Source: Rosa chinensis
Taxonomy: Eukaryota; Streptophyta; Magnoliopsida; Rosales; Rosaceae
Assembly: GCF_002994745.2 (NCBI RefSeq)
Contig: NC_037088.1
Location: 48,885,897-48,949,896 of the forward strand
Reading direction: 5' to 3'
DNA length: 64,000 bases
In this document: piece after piece, positions 33,740 to 42,647 of the stretch
How positions within the stretch are numbered: the first letter of the stretch is position 1
Layout of the letters: every line of letters begins with the position of its first letter
Notes under the pieces: generated by a model
What the model saw: only the letters and a program-made list of their open reading frames with translations
Database searches by the model: none
Told to the model about the DNA's origin: nothing
Position numbers and translations under genes: made by a program

Positions 33740-36700
33740 ATGGGGACAATGTCAGAATTGTTATTAGAGAAAATAAATTCTCTACTGAAATCTTCTGATG
33801 AGAAATATCAGAAGCTGTTACTAGAAGTATCTAGATGTCAGTCGACTCTAGAAAAATTACCAGCTATAATCCACCAATTAGAAAGATTGGAAAACAAACT
33901 GGATTATATCAAGGATCTTCCAAAAACGGAAGAAGAAAAACTAACAAGTGTTAGTAGAAAAATCAAAGAACAGCAAAAAATGCTAGATTCTATACTGAAG
34001 GACAAGAAAGTGCCTACAGTAAAAAAGAAGACTAATGGATTCAAACCATTAGAAAAACCAGACACAAATCGTGTTCCAAACATGATTTTTCTGGAACCAT
34101 CTACTAGTCAGACTAGTATCCGGTATGAAAACCCGGAAAAAAGAGAAATGAAGATGTTAAGCATCTTTGGAAAAAAGAAAGGAGTACAGCTCCTTAATGC
34201 TGAAGAGTTCGAATTCAACGAAATTGAACAAGAGGTAAAAAACTCCTCCATTCCAAAATTAGATTTCAAACAAATCTACAGAAAAGGAAAGTTTGATTTG
34301 ATGGATAGCCATCATTTTAAACTACTAGAGATTACAACTCCAGCAACAGCGGGTGGAGAGACTGATCTTCTACTAATCACTCCAGCAGAAGTAGCCAGAG
34401 CTCAAGCAAAGAAGTATCAATTTATGCATATTGGAGCAGTCCAAGTAGGCATAAATCTGCTTGCACGCGAAGGCATAAACTGTTCGGTCCTATGTGTTCT
34501 ACAGGACAACAGGTTAACAGACTTCCAAGCTAGTCTGTTTGGGACACTTGAAGCATCCTTGTGCGATCAGATAGCATATTTCAACTGCTTCCCCAACTTC
34601 ACCACCAGCCTGAAAGATGCAGCTCACTGTCTCCGACTGAGAGTCAAGACAGATGGCGTATCCATGAAAGAAGATATGCAAGAACTTGCAATAGTATATA
34701 GAATATACTATAAATTGATGAGTACTACAGTAGCCCCTAAGACAAGGATAACGAATATCCCAGGTCTTACTACTGGATTCCTCACCAATCAGAAGAACCA
34801 TTCACAACAGATCCACAAGGTTACTTGGAATGAAGTGACTTTTCCTCTTGAATGGAAATTATCCGGTCCAAAAAAGCAGCCAGAAAGAGCAAAAGCAAAG
34901 ATCTACGAGAGTAGAAAGACTGGAGAAATTAGTCTTAATTTTGACAGTCACAGAAAAAGTGATGTCTGTCCTGAGAACCTCAGGATAAACAAGAATAATC
35001 TTCTGAGAAGAAGCTACAGCACTAGGGAAGCTAGTGTTAGTGGTATAAAACCCACTATTGAAGAACCAATTTCTGAAGAAGAATTGGAGGCTGATCTGAA
35101 CAGACCAATCAATATGTTCAGAGCTGAGAGGCTCTATGAACTCTATAAAGAAGCTGAGAATTGTGAAAATTCTGAACGATTAGAAAAACTAATCGAGGAA
35201 ATGAAAGAATTCAAAATCAGAAAGACGAGAAAAGTCTTTCCTTATCAGGATATTGAAATGGAAGAAGGAGAAAGCTCCAGAACTTTCATTAGCAGAGAAA
35301 AAGGGAAGGTAAAACTCCCATTACAGAAAGCCCCCACGGGTAAAAAAGGAGAAAGAAATTCCCAAAGATTTGTCCCAGAGGACAATCTGCCTAGAGTTCC
35401 TATCACTAACTACGGCATCTGGTTAAATCTAGATAAGAGTCTAGATAAAAGAAAAACCATTGACCAATGGGTAGATAGCCTGATGATGGCTTCTGCACTT
35501 ACCCTTGGCAAATTTGAAGCACCAGACCTGCAGGTGTACTATGAAACTACTCTCACTGGAGTAGCAAAAAAGTATTACCTATCCTTCAAAGAAACTGCCA
35601 GAGGAAGAGACTGGCTTGAAGAAATCAAAAATTCAAAATCTCCGTATGATTTTGCAGTACCACTGTACGATCAGTTCTGTGGAGATCTTTCAAATCTGAG
35701 TGAAAAAGCCAAAGAAACGGCAAAATCGAATATCTATGCTCTCAAGATCTGTGACATGAGATATTTCGAAGAATACCTTAATGAGTTTCAGGAATATTAC
35801 TGTACAATTGGTGAACTAGAAAATACTGATCTAGTTAATCTGTTGCACAGGAAACTCCCTGAACCATGGAGAACAGCTGTGAGAGAAAGCATAGCTGAAA
35901 AACCAATTGAAAGATTTTCAGTTGGAGGAATTGCCGACAGAATCCGGCAATTACTGAAGGAGCAATGCAAAGCCAATCTTAGAGCTAAGATGGCCAAGAA
36001 ACAACTCAAAGGAGTTGAAAATTTCTGTTATGGAATACTGGATATGCCCACAAACTGGGGATGTCATGAATCCAAATTCCACAGAAAAAAGAAAAAAGAA
36101 AAATATTACTCTAAAAAATTCAAAAAGAGTAATCAGAAAAGAGATTGGAAATTCAATAAGAGTTCCAATTACAAGAAACAAAAGGATGAAGATCCTAAAA
36201 AGAAATTCTTCAAGAAAAAGAAGAATACTAATACTCATCAGCATAAACAACCAAGCAAGAAAGCTTGCAGATGTTGGTTATGTAAAGCTGAAGGGCACTA
36301 TGCCAATGAATGCCCTGAAAAGGGTAAAAGATCTACTAAAGCTCTCTTCGAAGAATATGAGCAAATAGTAGAGGTAGCAAACATGAAAGGCTACGAAATA
36401 GCCTATTCTGATGATGAAGATGATGACAGGTCAGTCTACTCTGCCTGGTCTGAAGAAGAAATTTCATCAGATGAGTCTGAGATCGATTCTGAAGTAGAGT
36501 ACTTCGAATCCAGACAAATGAATGTTTTGAGAATCAAAAATTGGGAAGAAAGCAAGACAGAATCCTTCATGTCTTCTTATCAGGTGAACCCGGGTACATT
36601 CGTTTGTGACTACTGCTTATGTCATGAAAAGAATGGTCTCCCTATGTTTTGTGAAGAGTCTAAGAAGACTTATCATAAAGAATGCTTCATAGCTGAAGCA

Positions 36701-39700
36701 AGAAGAAAAACCAAAAATGGTCTTGTCAGCCAGTTGGTTGAGCAAGAATATGAAGAATATTTCGCTGAACAAAAGGCGAAAGAAGTGGAAACTCTGTTCC
36801 AGGAAACCATGGAACCATCTTCCTCGAAAAAGGAAGAAATCATCGATGAAGAAAAAATCAATGAAGATATTGAACTGGTTGAAATACCAGAAAATAGAGA
36901 ACTGGTGAAACCACCAGAAACTGTTCATCTCTTAGAACGACAAGAGGCTACTGAAACATGGGATCTACTTGGCCAACCATCAGGCAAGTTTGATTATAAA
37001 GTCAGATATGACCCTCCGTCATGGTTCAGTGACCCAGACATCAAAGAGATAATTCCTACAAACTGGGATGATACAAAACCTTCTAGTTCTGATAAATCAC
37101 CTCATCCAGAAAAAGTTCCAAAAGAAGAATGCAAACCATTCATTCCTAAGGAACAAGCTCAGGAAAATGAGCTTCATCAATCGAAAGTCGTCTCTACAAG
37201 TAGATACAGCAACTACATAGAGATTGGACTCAAATTCCCTGATTACAGAAAATATCATCTACATGCCTTTGTAGATAATGGATCAGGTTTTACAGTTGCA
37301 AAAAGATTTGCAATTCCAGATGAACTCTGGAGAGAAGATAAGAAAAAGTCTGCTACTGGTGTTACATTTGATGGAAGCCATCTCACCATGAAAAAAGTAG
37401 CAAAAAATGTTCATATCACCATTGGTGGAGGAACATTTATCATCCAGAATGTTTGGCAATCTGAAGGCCAAGGATCTGATTTCTTGTTGGGAAATGATTT
37501 TATTCTCCAACAACGATTCATTCAGGATGAAGAAGCGATAGGCTTCAGGAAAGGAGAACGGGTGTTCTGGGCAGACCGCCTCACACAAGCCAGAACTGTG
37601 GTCGGTCCCGGTTTTACTACTCAGTATCAGAGATCGCAACAGAATAGTGGTGATCTTACCCCCTACAAACCAAAATTCGAACCCATACTCCAAATCAAGC
37701 AACAAGAAGAATTACTTGTTGAAGAATCTTCTGAAGAAGAAGAAGAAACTAGTGAAGATGAAGAAGCTAGTTTCATCCATGAGCATAACCTCAAACACTT
37801 TCAGAACAAGCTTGAGTCTCAGCAAATTCCCACTCTTGAAAAAATCAAGAAAACACTAGAGCAAAATGTGGATACAAATCCTCAGAAGTTTTGGGAAAAA
37901 GACCCAGTGGTCTGTGAATTGAAATTGCATGACATGAATGCTATCTGCCATGTCAAAGCCATTCCTCATTACAAAGAGGAAGATCAAAAAGAATTCAGAA
38001 AAGATATTGAAGATCTCCTGAACAAGAGATTAATTCAACCTTCCACTAGCCCTCATCATGCTCCAGCATTCTACGTGAGAAATCATGCAGAAAACCTACG
38101 AGGAAAAGCTAGAATGGTTATTGACTACAGAGATGTCAATAAAAAGACTGTCAAAGACGGTTATCAAATTGCTCAAGTAAGAGTATTGATTAACCAGCTC
38201 AGAGGAGCCAAAGTCTTTTCGAAGTTCGATGCAAAGTCGGGTTTCTGGCAAGTCAAGATGCATCCTGAGAGCATACCTCTCACTGCATTTGGAACACCAC
38301 AAGGCCATTACGAATGGCTAGTAATGCCTTTTGGTCTAAAGCAAGCTCCCTCAATCTTCCAAAGAAAGATGGACAACATCTTCAAGCATGTGGCAGAGTT
38401 CTGCGTCGTTTACATAGATGACATCCTAGTCTTCTCCAAAACCAAAGAAGAACACATGAAACACCTCCATGAGGTAGTAAAGCTGATAGTTCAACATGGA
38501 ATCATCCTAGGTGAAAAGAAAATCTTCTTTATCCTTGATGAAGTTGATTTCCTAGGAATAAACATCAAAAATGGAGTAATAAAACTCCAACCTCATATTC
38601 TTGAAAAGATCTGGAAGTTCCCAGACAAAATTCCTGATGCTAAGAGTCTAGAGAGATTCCTTGGTGTCATAAATTATGGGAGAGATTTCATCCCAAAAAT
38701 CTCAGGGTTAACAGCGATGTTATCTCCTAAGACAAGTTCCAAAAGAAAATGGAACTTCACAGAAGACGATGAAAAAATCGTGAAGCAGATAAAAAATCTC
38801 TGCAAGAACCTCCCTCCTCTGCAACAACCAGAAGAGAATGATGAAATTATCCTCCAGACAGATGCGAGCGATAATTATTGGTCCGGTGTGGTTCTGGCAA
38901 AGACGCCTGGAACTAACATTGAAAAGATCTGTAAATTTTGTAGTGGCAAGTTCAGCCCTGCAGAACTAAATTATCCCACAGGGGAAAAAGAAATTTTGGC
39001 TGTCAAGAAAACGATTTTAAATTCTCCAGCTTTTCTTGGAAAACCCTTTACTGTCCGCACCGATTGTGCCAGAGTAAAGAATTTCAAAAATTTCAAACTT
39101 GATAAAGCTGCTGATAGAGGAAGATTAGCAAACTGGCAATTATTTCTTAACCAATATGATTATAATGTTGAATTAATTGCAGGAAACAAGAATTATCTTC
39201 CAGACGCATTGACCAGGGAAATGGCAATGTTCAGCCAGAGAGAAGACGACGAAGGTCGTAATCCCAGAAGCAGAAGGACTGGGAAAGAACATGAGCTTCA
39301 AGAAGATCCTATGGAAACCAAAGAAAAGGTTCTTAAAAGGTTTCTGCTAAGTCCTAAAGGACTAGCCTCAACTGATCAATCCCAGGGTAAAGGATTGGCT
39401 AGCCCGTCTCAAACGGCAGACGGTAAAGGCTCATCAAGACCGTTGATGGCTGCTGCTTTGCCAAAAAGCAGACCAACTCCAACTGGAGTCATAAATGTTT
39501 TTAATTATGAATTAAGAACTTTTGACACTCCTGTGTTCAGAACTGGCAGGAGACTAGCTTATCACCAGAAGGCAATCCTGGATAATCTCTTATTTGCTTT
39601 TCAAGAAAGAAGCAGTGGTCTAATGTTCCCGGCACTCTTTGCACTAGCTGAAGAACTATATGAGAACGCCAGACCACAATTTGAAGAAAGTCATATACAG

Positions 39701-40531
39701 CAGAGTGCTGTAAGAAAAGAAAAAATTCTCTTCCTTGAAAGTCCAGAAAGTGCTAGAGTTCCTGTCATGGCACTTAATGAATCAGACTGGCATGAATTCC
39801 ATAGTCTGATAGGAAGACATAATCCAGAAGACCTAGTTCCTCCAACTCTCTTTATTGTTTCAGGTCCTTATGTTGGAAGATACCTGGTTAATGTTCAGAG
39901 TGAACATCCTCAAAAACACAAGCTCTGGCTTGTTGAAAATGGTTTTGTCCATAATCTGTGGACTAAAACAAATGATGATCTAAAAGGTTTGCCGCCTATC
40001 ATTGTCAATACAGTCAAAAATGTAAGAAAAAATGACTGTATGCTTCGACTGAAGTTCAGATCCACTCCTCCAGAATGGATCCAGAAGGCAAACGGTGAAG
40101 TTGAATATATTCCTCCTTATCATTATGTAAGAATTATTCAAAGGAAATATCTTCAACCAGCCTGTGTAGGGTACAATGGCCAACCAAACTCAAGCATCCC
40201 GTGGATGAAAGCCATGACTCTAGAATATATCAAAAAGATCATCTCTGAGGATACCTACAATACCTTCCTGGCAGCAGGAGAGAAAATTATCATCACTGCT
40301 TACGATCATCCTGACGTAGTCAGCAGTGACTTGTTCCTATCTCTTACCAGAAAAGAGATAGATTCGACACTGGCATGCTTACGATGGGTGGAAAAACTTG
40401 AAACTGACAACCACTACAAGATGTATGTTGATACAGATGTCGAAGACAATGCAACAACAGTAAGGATGGCCCAGGCAGATAACGACTCGTTTGTCCTTGG
40501 TCACAATTCAGAAACCGACGAGAACATGTGA
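33740..40531 (+). CDS. Endogenous pararetrovirus polyprotein, uninterrupted
   Basis: 2,263 codons without a stop. Domains in order: N-terminal coiled coil (about 1-95); 30K-type movement protein (about 150-385); capsid region ending in a basic stretch and a zinc knuckle (C845, C848, H853, C858); a second Cys/His cluster near 953-980; an aspartic protease centred on D1179, where the motif reads VDNGSG; reverse transcriptase with YIDD at 1558-1561; RNase H with its first Asp at about 1708, ending near 1825; then about 430 residues of unknown function. Movement and capsid domains plus RT/RNase H without integrase identify Caulimoviridae. The arrangement is badnavirus-like but with the upstream coiled-coil ORF fused on and an extra tail. 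The open frame suggests recent integration or selection. Confidence 0.9.
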   Translation: MGTMSELLLEKINSLLKSSDEKYQKLLLEVSRCQSTLEKLPAIIHQLERLENKLDYIKDLPKTEEEKLTSVSRKIKEQQKMLDSILKDKKVPTVKKKTNGFKPLEKPDTNRVPNMIFLEPSTSQTSIRYENPEKREMKMLSIFGKKKGVQLLNAEEFEFNEIEQEVKNSSIPKLDFKQIYRKGKFDLMDSHHFKLLEITTPATAGGETDLLLITPAEVARAQAKKYQFMHIGAVQVGINLLAREGINCSVLCVLQDNRLTDFQASLFGTLEASLCDQIAYFNCFPNFTTSLKDAAHCLRLRVKTDGVSMKEDMQELAIVYRIYYKLMSTTVAPKTRITNIPGLTTGFLTNQKNHSQQIHKVTWNEVTFPLEWKLSGPKKQPERAKAKIYESRKTGEISLNFDSHRKSDVCPENLRINKNNLLRRSYSTREASVSGIKPTIEEPISEEELEADLNRPINMFRAERLYELYKEAENCENSERLEKLIEEMKEFKIRKTRKVFPYQDIEMEEGESSRTFISREKGKVKLPLQKAPTGKKGERNSQRFVPEDNLPRVPITNYGIWLNLDKSLDKRKTIDQWVDSLMMASALTLGKFEAPDLQVYYETTLTGVAKKYYLSFKETARGRDWLEEIKNSKSPYDFAVPLYDQFCGDLSNLSEKAKETAKSNIYALKICDMRYFEEYLNEFQEYYCTIGELENTDLVNLLHRKLPEPWRTAVRESIAEKPIERFSVGGIADRIRQLLKEQCKANLRAKMAKKQLKGVENFCYGILDMPTNWGCHESKFHRKKKKEKYYSKKFKKSNQKRDWKFNKSSNYKKQKDEDPKKKFFKKKKNTNTHQHKQPSKKACRCWLCKAEGHYANECPEKGKRSTKALFEEYEQIVEVANMKGYEIAYSDDEDDDRSVYSAWSEEEISSDESEIDSEVEYFESRQMNVLRIKNWEESKTESFMSSYQVNPGTFVCDYCLCHEKNGLPMFCEESKKTYHKECFIAEARRKTKNGLVSQLVEQEYEEYFAEQKAKEVETLFQETMEPSSSKKEEIIDEEKINEDIELVEIPENRELVKPPETVHLLERQEATETWDLLGQPSGKFDYKVRYDPPSWFSDPDIKEIIPTNWDDTKPSSSDKSPHPEKVPKEECKPFIPKEQAQENELHQSKVVSTSRYSNYIEIGLKFPDYRKYHLHAFVDNGSGFTVAKRFAIPDELWREDKKKSATGVTFDGSHLTMKKVAKNVHITIGGGTFIIQNVWQSEGQGSDFLLGNDFILQQRFIQDEEAIGFRKGERVFWADRLTQARTVVGPGFTTQYQRSQQNSGDLTPYKPKFEPILQIKQQEELLVEESSEEEEETSEDEEASFIHEHNLKHFQNKLESQQIPTLEKIKKTLEQNVDTNPQKFWEKDPVVCELKLHDMNAICHVKAIPHYKEEDQKEFRKDIEDLLNKRLIQPSTSPHHAPAFYVRNHAENLRGKARMVIDYRDVNKKTVKDGYQIAQVRVLINQLRGAKVFSKFDAKSGFWQVKMHPESIPLTAFGTPQGHYEWLVMPFGLKQAPSIFQRKMDNIFKHVAEFCVVYIDDILVFSKTKEEHMKHLHEVVKLIVQHGIILGEKKIFFILDEVDFLGINIKNGVIKLQPHILEKIWKFPDKIPDAKSLERFLGVINYGRDFIPKISGLTAMLSPKTSSKRKWNFTEDDEKIVKQIKNLCKNLPPLQQPEENDEIILQTDASDNYWSGVVLAKTPGTNIEKICKFCSGKFSPAELNYPTGEKEILAVKKTILNSPAFLGKPFTVRTDCARVKNFKNFKLDKAADRGRLANWQLFLNQYDYNVELIAGNKNYLPDALTREMAMFSQREDDEGRNPRSRRTGKEHELQEDPMETKEKVLKRFLLSPKGLASTDQSQGKGLASPSQTADGKGSSRPLMAAALPKSRPTPTGVINVFNYELRTFDTPVFRTGRRLAYHQKAILDNLLFAFQERSSGLMFPALFALAEELYENARPQFEESHIQQSAVRKEKILFLESPESARVPVMALNESDWHEFHSLIGRHNPEDLVPPTLFIVSGPYVGRYLVNVQSEHPQKHKLWLVENGFVHNLWTKTNDDLKGLPPIIVNTVKNVRKNDCMLRLKFRSTPPEWIQKANGEVEYIPPYHYVRIIQRKYLQPACVGYNGQPNSSIPWMKAMTLEYIKKIISEDTYNTFLAAGEKIIITAYDHPDVVSSDLFLSLTRKEIDSTLACLRWVEKLETDNHYKMYVDTDVEDNATTVRMAQADNDSFVLGHNSETDENM

Positions 40532-40743
40532 AGCAGCAGGTGTAGAAAACACCGAAAGTCCTTTTGGATTTTTCCTAAAAGTGACTTTTGCTTTTCAAAA
40601 AGCAGGTGAAAAACATTTCACCTAAAAGGAATCTGCTTTTTCCCCGGCCGACCTCCACCAGCAGGAGCACTAAGAAAAGCAGGAAATCACAGAGTCGTTC
40701 TGTACATTTTGTTGTTTTGAATTGTAATTTGAGTTCCGCTCCC

Positions 40744-40750
40744 TATATAA
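40744..40750 (+). promoter_or_regulatory. TATA box of the pararetroviral pregenomic RNA promoter
   Basis: CCCTATATAAGGAGC lies about 210 bp after the polyprotein stop, in the place and form of the main caulimovirid promoter. Transcription would start near 40775. The preceding 200 bp hold repeated AAAAGCAG and GACTTTTGCTTTT motifs that could bind factors, but I cannot assign them. Confidence 0.75.
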
Positions 40751-41004
40751 GGAGCTTTAGCTTCCCTTAGAAGGCATTCGAAGTAGAAAACATCAGTCTA
40801 ATATTCGAAAATTGAGCAGAATCAGATTCTCTCAAAAATAAGGAAGCCATAGTAGCAGCAGTAGCAGGTTTTATATAAATCTCTTTATGCAAGTGTGCCT
40901 CTGATTCCAAGTAAGTATTTGTAATCAAGTTATGAGTAGCTAAGCAGCTTCTAGCTGTTTGCCCAAGAGTGAGGCTCTGGGTTCTGTATCTGTATTTATG
41001 TTTG

Positions 41005-41014
41005 AATAAATAAA
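41005..41014 (+). terminator. Polyadenylation signal of the pararetroviral RNA
   Basis: AATAAATAAA lies about 230 nt after the predicted transcription start. In this virus family the signal lies shortly downstream of the promoter, giving a terminally redundant RNA. A GT-rich stretch (CAGTTTGTGCTC) follows. Confidence 0.65.
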
Positions 41015-41595
41015 TTCAGTTTGTGCTCAGTACCCCGTCACAAAAATATTTTGCTGTTTCTGCATTTATGTTTTGGTAACAGTAGCAGTTAGTAAGCAGT
41101 AGCAAGCTTTCTATTTTATTTTAAAAGCTGACTCTTATCATACTAAGGCAGCAGTGATTCCGCCCTGATAGTAGCCGCTTAGACAGGAAGTCGTTAGGCG
41201 AAGTTGTGGCATGTTGAAGGCTAGTCCTTAGGCTGATACTGTGTTTAGTCTGGAAAAGTAAAATATAAGCTGATACTGTGTAAAGAACAAAAAAAAAAGG
41301 TAAAAGGAGAATAGTGTGTGTCCTTAATTGTATAAGGGAAAAGGTTGTGGACTTTGTTGTCAAAAAATCTATTGTCTGGTAGTGCTTTGTAGTTAACCCT
41401 AAAAAAATTTGGTATGGTTGATTGAAATTGAGAGCATAGAGGTGTTGCTGCTCAAATTAAAAAGGGACGGACTAACATTTGTTAAGTGTAAACCACAGGG
41501 TGATAAATTAAAATTTTTCTAAATTGTAATACCTCACCTCAATTTCATTAAGGTTTAACATCACAATTAAAAGAGAGATATATAAAAAATATGAG

Positions 41596-41898
41596 TGCCT
41601 ACATTTTATTATTTCAATAAAAGGAATTAAGTGGAGAAATAAAAATTTAGCACTGAACCAATAAATTTATCGCAATTAGCAGCTGAAGCTACTGCTTTGT
41701 AAACCTTTGCTAAAGTTTCAATAAATTTCTGACTTCTTTTCCTTCAAAAAAAAATTGATGAACTACTTTATTTTGGTTTATAAAGATTCTCTATTATAAG
41801 TGCGAAAAAAAAAAAAAAGTAGTTCATCAATTCAATTCAATGCTAAATTTTTATTTCTCCATTTAATTTTTCGTACTAAACTAATTAAATGTAGGCAT
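41596..41898. mobile_element. Foldback MITE of about 300 bp
   Basis: TGCCTACATTTTATT at the left pairs with AATTAAATGTAGGCA at the right. Inner segments also pair (GAGAAATAAAAATTTAGCA with TGCTAAATTTTTATTTCTC; GATGAACTACTTT with AAAGTAGTTCATC). Most of the element folds on itself. No clear target duplication. Confidence 0.65.
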
Positions 41899-41918
41899 AA
41901 TTTTGCAAAAAAAAAAAA

Positions 41919-42345
41919 GGTTATTATCACAAATGGTACCTAAACTTATCATCTATTTTATCGATGGTACCTGAACTTCAATTTTGATACAATCAGTACC
42001 TGAACTTTTTCGATTTCATTTTAAATGGTACCTAACGCCACATTCGATCACTATTCCGGCCAAAAAAGCCAAATCTAAAAAAACAAAAAAACAAAAAAAC
42101 AAGTTCAAGGCAAGTCTATTACCAAAAAATCATCACTATATATGATCGCAACCCTCGAAATCATCAAAAATCATCACTATGATCGCCTCCCATGCCGTTT
42201 TTAGTCGTAATAGAGATCGGAGGTGGCTCTAGGTACCATTTAAAATGAAATCGAAAAGTTCGGGTACTGGTTGTGATCAAAATTGAAGTTTAGGTACCAT
42301 CGATAAGATTGAGGTATAGTTCAGGTACCATTTGTGATAATAACC
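41919..42345 (+). mobile_element. MITE, copy A (inverted relative to copy B)
   Basis: Begins GGTTATTATCACAAATGGTACC and ends in its inverse. Repeated GGTACC-TGAACTT blocks lie in both arms. It matches 44201-44627 as a reverse complement along its whole length. Flanks are A- or T-rich, so the target duplication cannot be read. Confidence 0.85.
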
Positions 42346-42647
42346 CTTTAAAAAATGATTATCTTCCACTAAGCAAGAGAAGAGTCAACTTGAATCAATC
42401 TAAGACCATCAACCATTCACAACTGCAATCAAATTCCACAACAACTTCAGTAATGCTTGAGCTCTTTTATCTGCAAAAGTTAAGATTCCTCCGTGCAAAA
42501 ATTTCTGCAGGACGTACATGAAAATCTCTGGATCTATCAATGTAAATGTACATTATAATATGAAGAGATTGTAATTTGCCGTTTGCATAAATTAGCACAT
42601 TCGCAACTGAATAGGGAACAACAACGGCAAGAACAGAGGGTCAGAAG

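Larger units (their letters stand above)
40532..41290 (+). other. Pararetroviral intergenic region and leader
   Basis: Non-coding, with promoter, RNA start region and poly(A) signal. A possible splice donor (CAAGTAAGTAT) lies at 40908-40918. The motif GCTGATACTGTGT appears twice (41232 and 41269). Viral sequence fades into the MULE-like end near 41290. Confidence 0.55.
33182..41399 (+). mobile_element. 8.2-kb insertion with MULE-like ends containing a pararetrovirus
   Basis: The insert starts GGAGAAACTACACCC and its other end, read inverted, is GGTTAACTACAAAGC. The two ends align over about 95 bp, sharing AACTACA, TCCAC and TTAAGGACA in order, so they are diverged inverted repeats. A 9-bp duplication TAAAAAAAT lies at 33173-33181 and 41400-41408. 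The empty site can be read from the other arm of the host MULE (CCTCAAAAAAATTTGG inverted), which confirms the boundaries exactly. Almost all the interior is pararetroviral. Whether the virus entered an existing MULE or was mobilised by it cannot be told from one copy. Confidence 0.85.
31873..41520 (-). mobile_element. Pack-MULE carrying an S40 fragment, itself interrupted
   Basis: The left inverted repeat (31873-32090, beginning GGACAAATTTCGG) pairs with a right arm split into 33085-33181 and 41409-41520. A perfect 9-bp duplication AAATTGTAA flanks the whole (31864-31872 and 41521-41529). Without the 8,218-bp insertion and its 9-bp duplication the element is about 1.42 kb. Its interior holds a minus-strand piece of a host S40-like gene. 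It starts 28 bp after the L35-bearing MULE ends. Confidence 0.88.

Noticed and set aside
33182..41399. LTRs flanking the pararetroviral region
   Set aside because: I compared the two flanks by eye and found only inverted, not direct, similarity. There is no integrase, so it is not an LTR retrotransposon.
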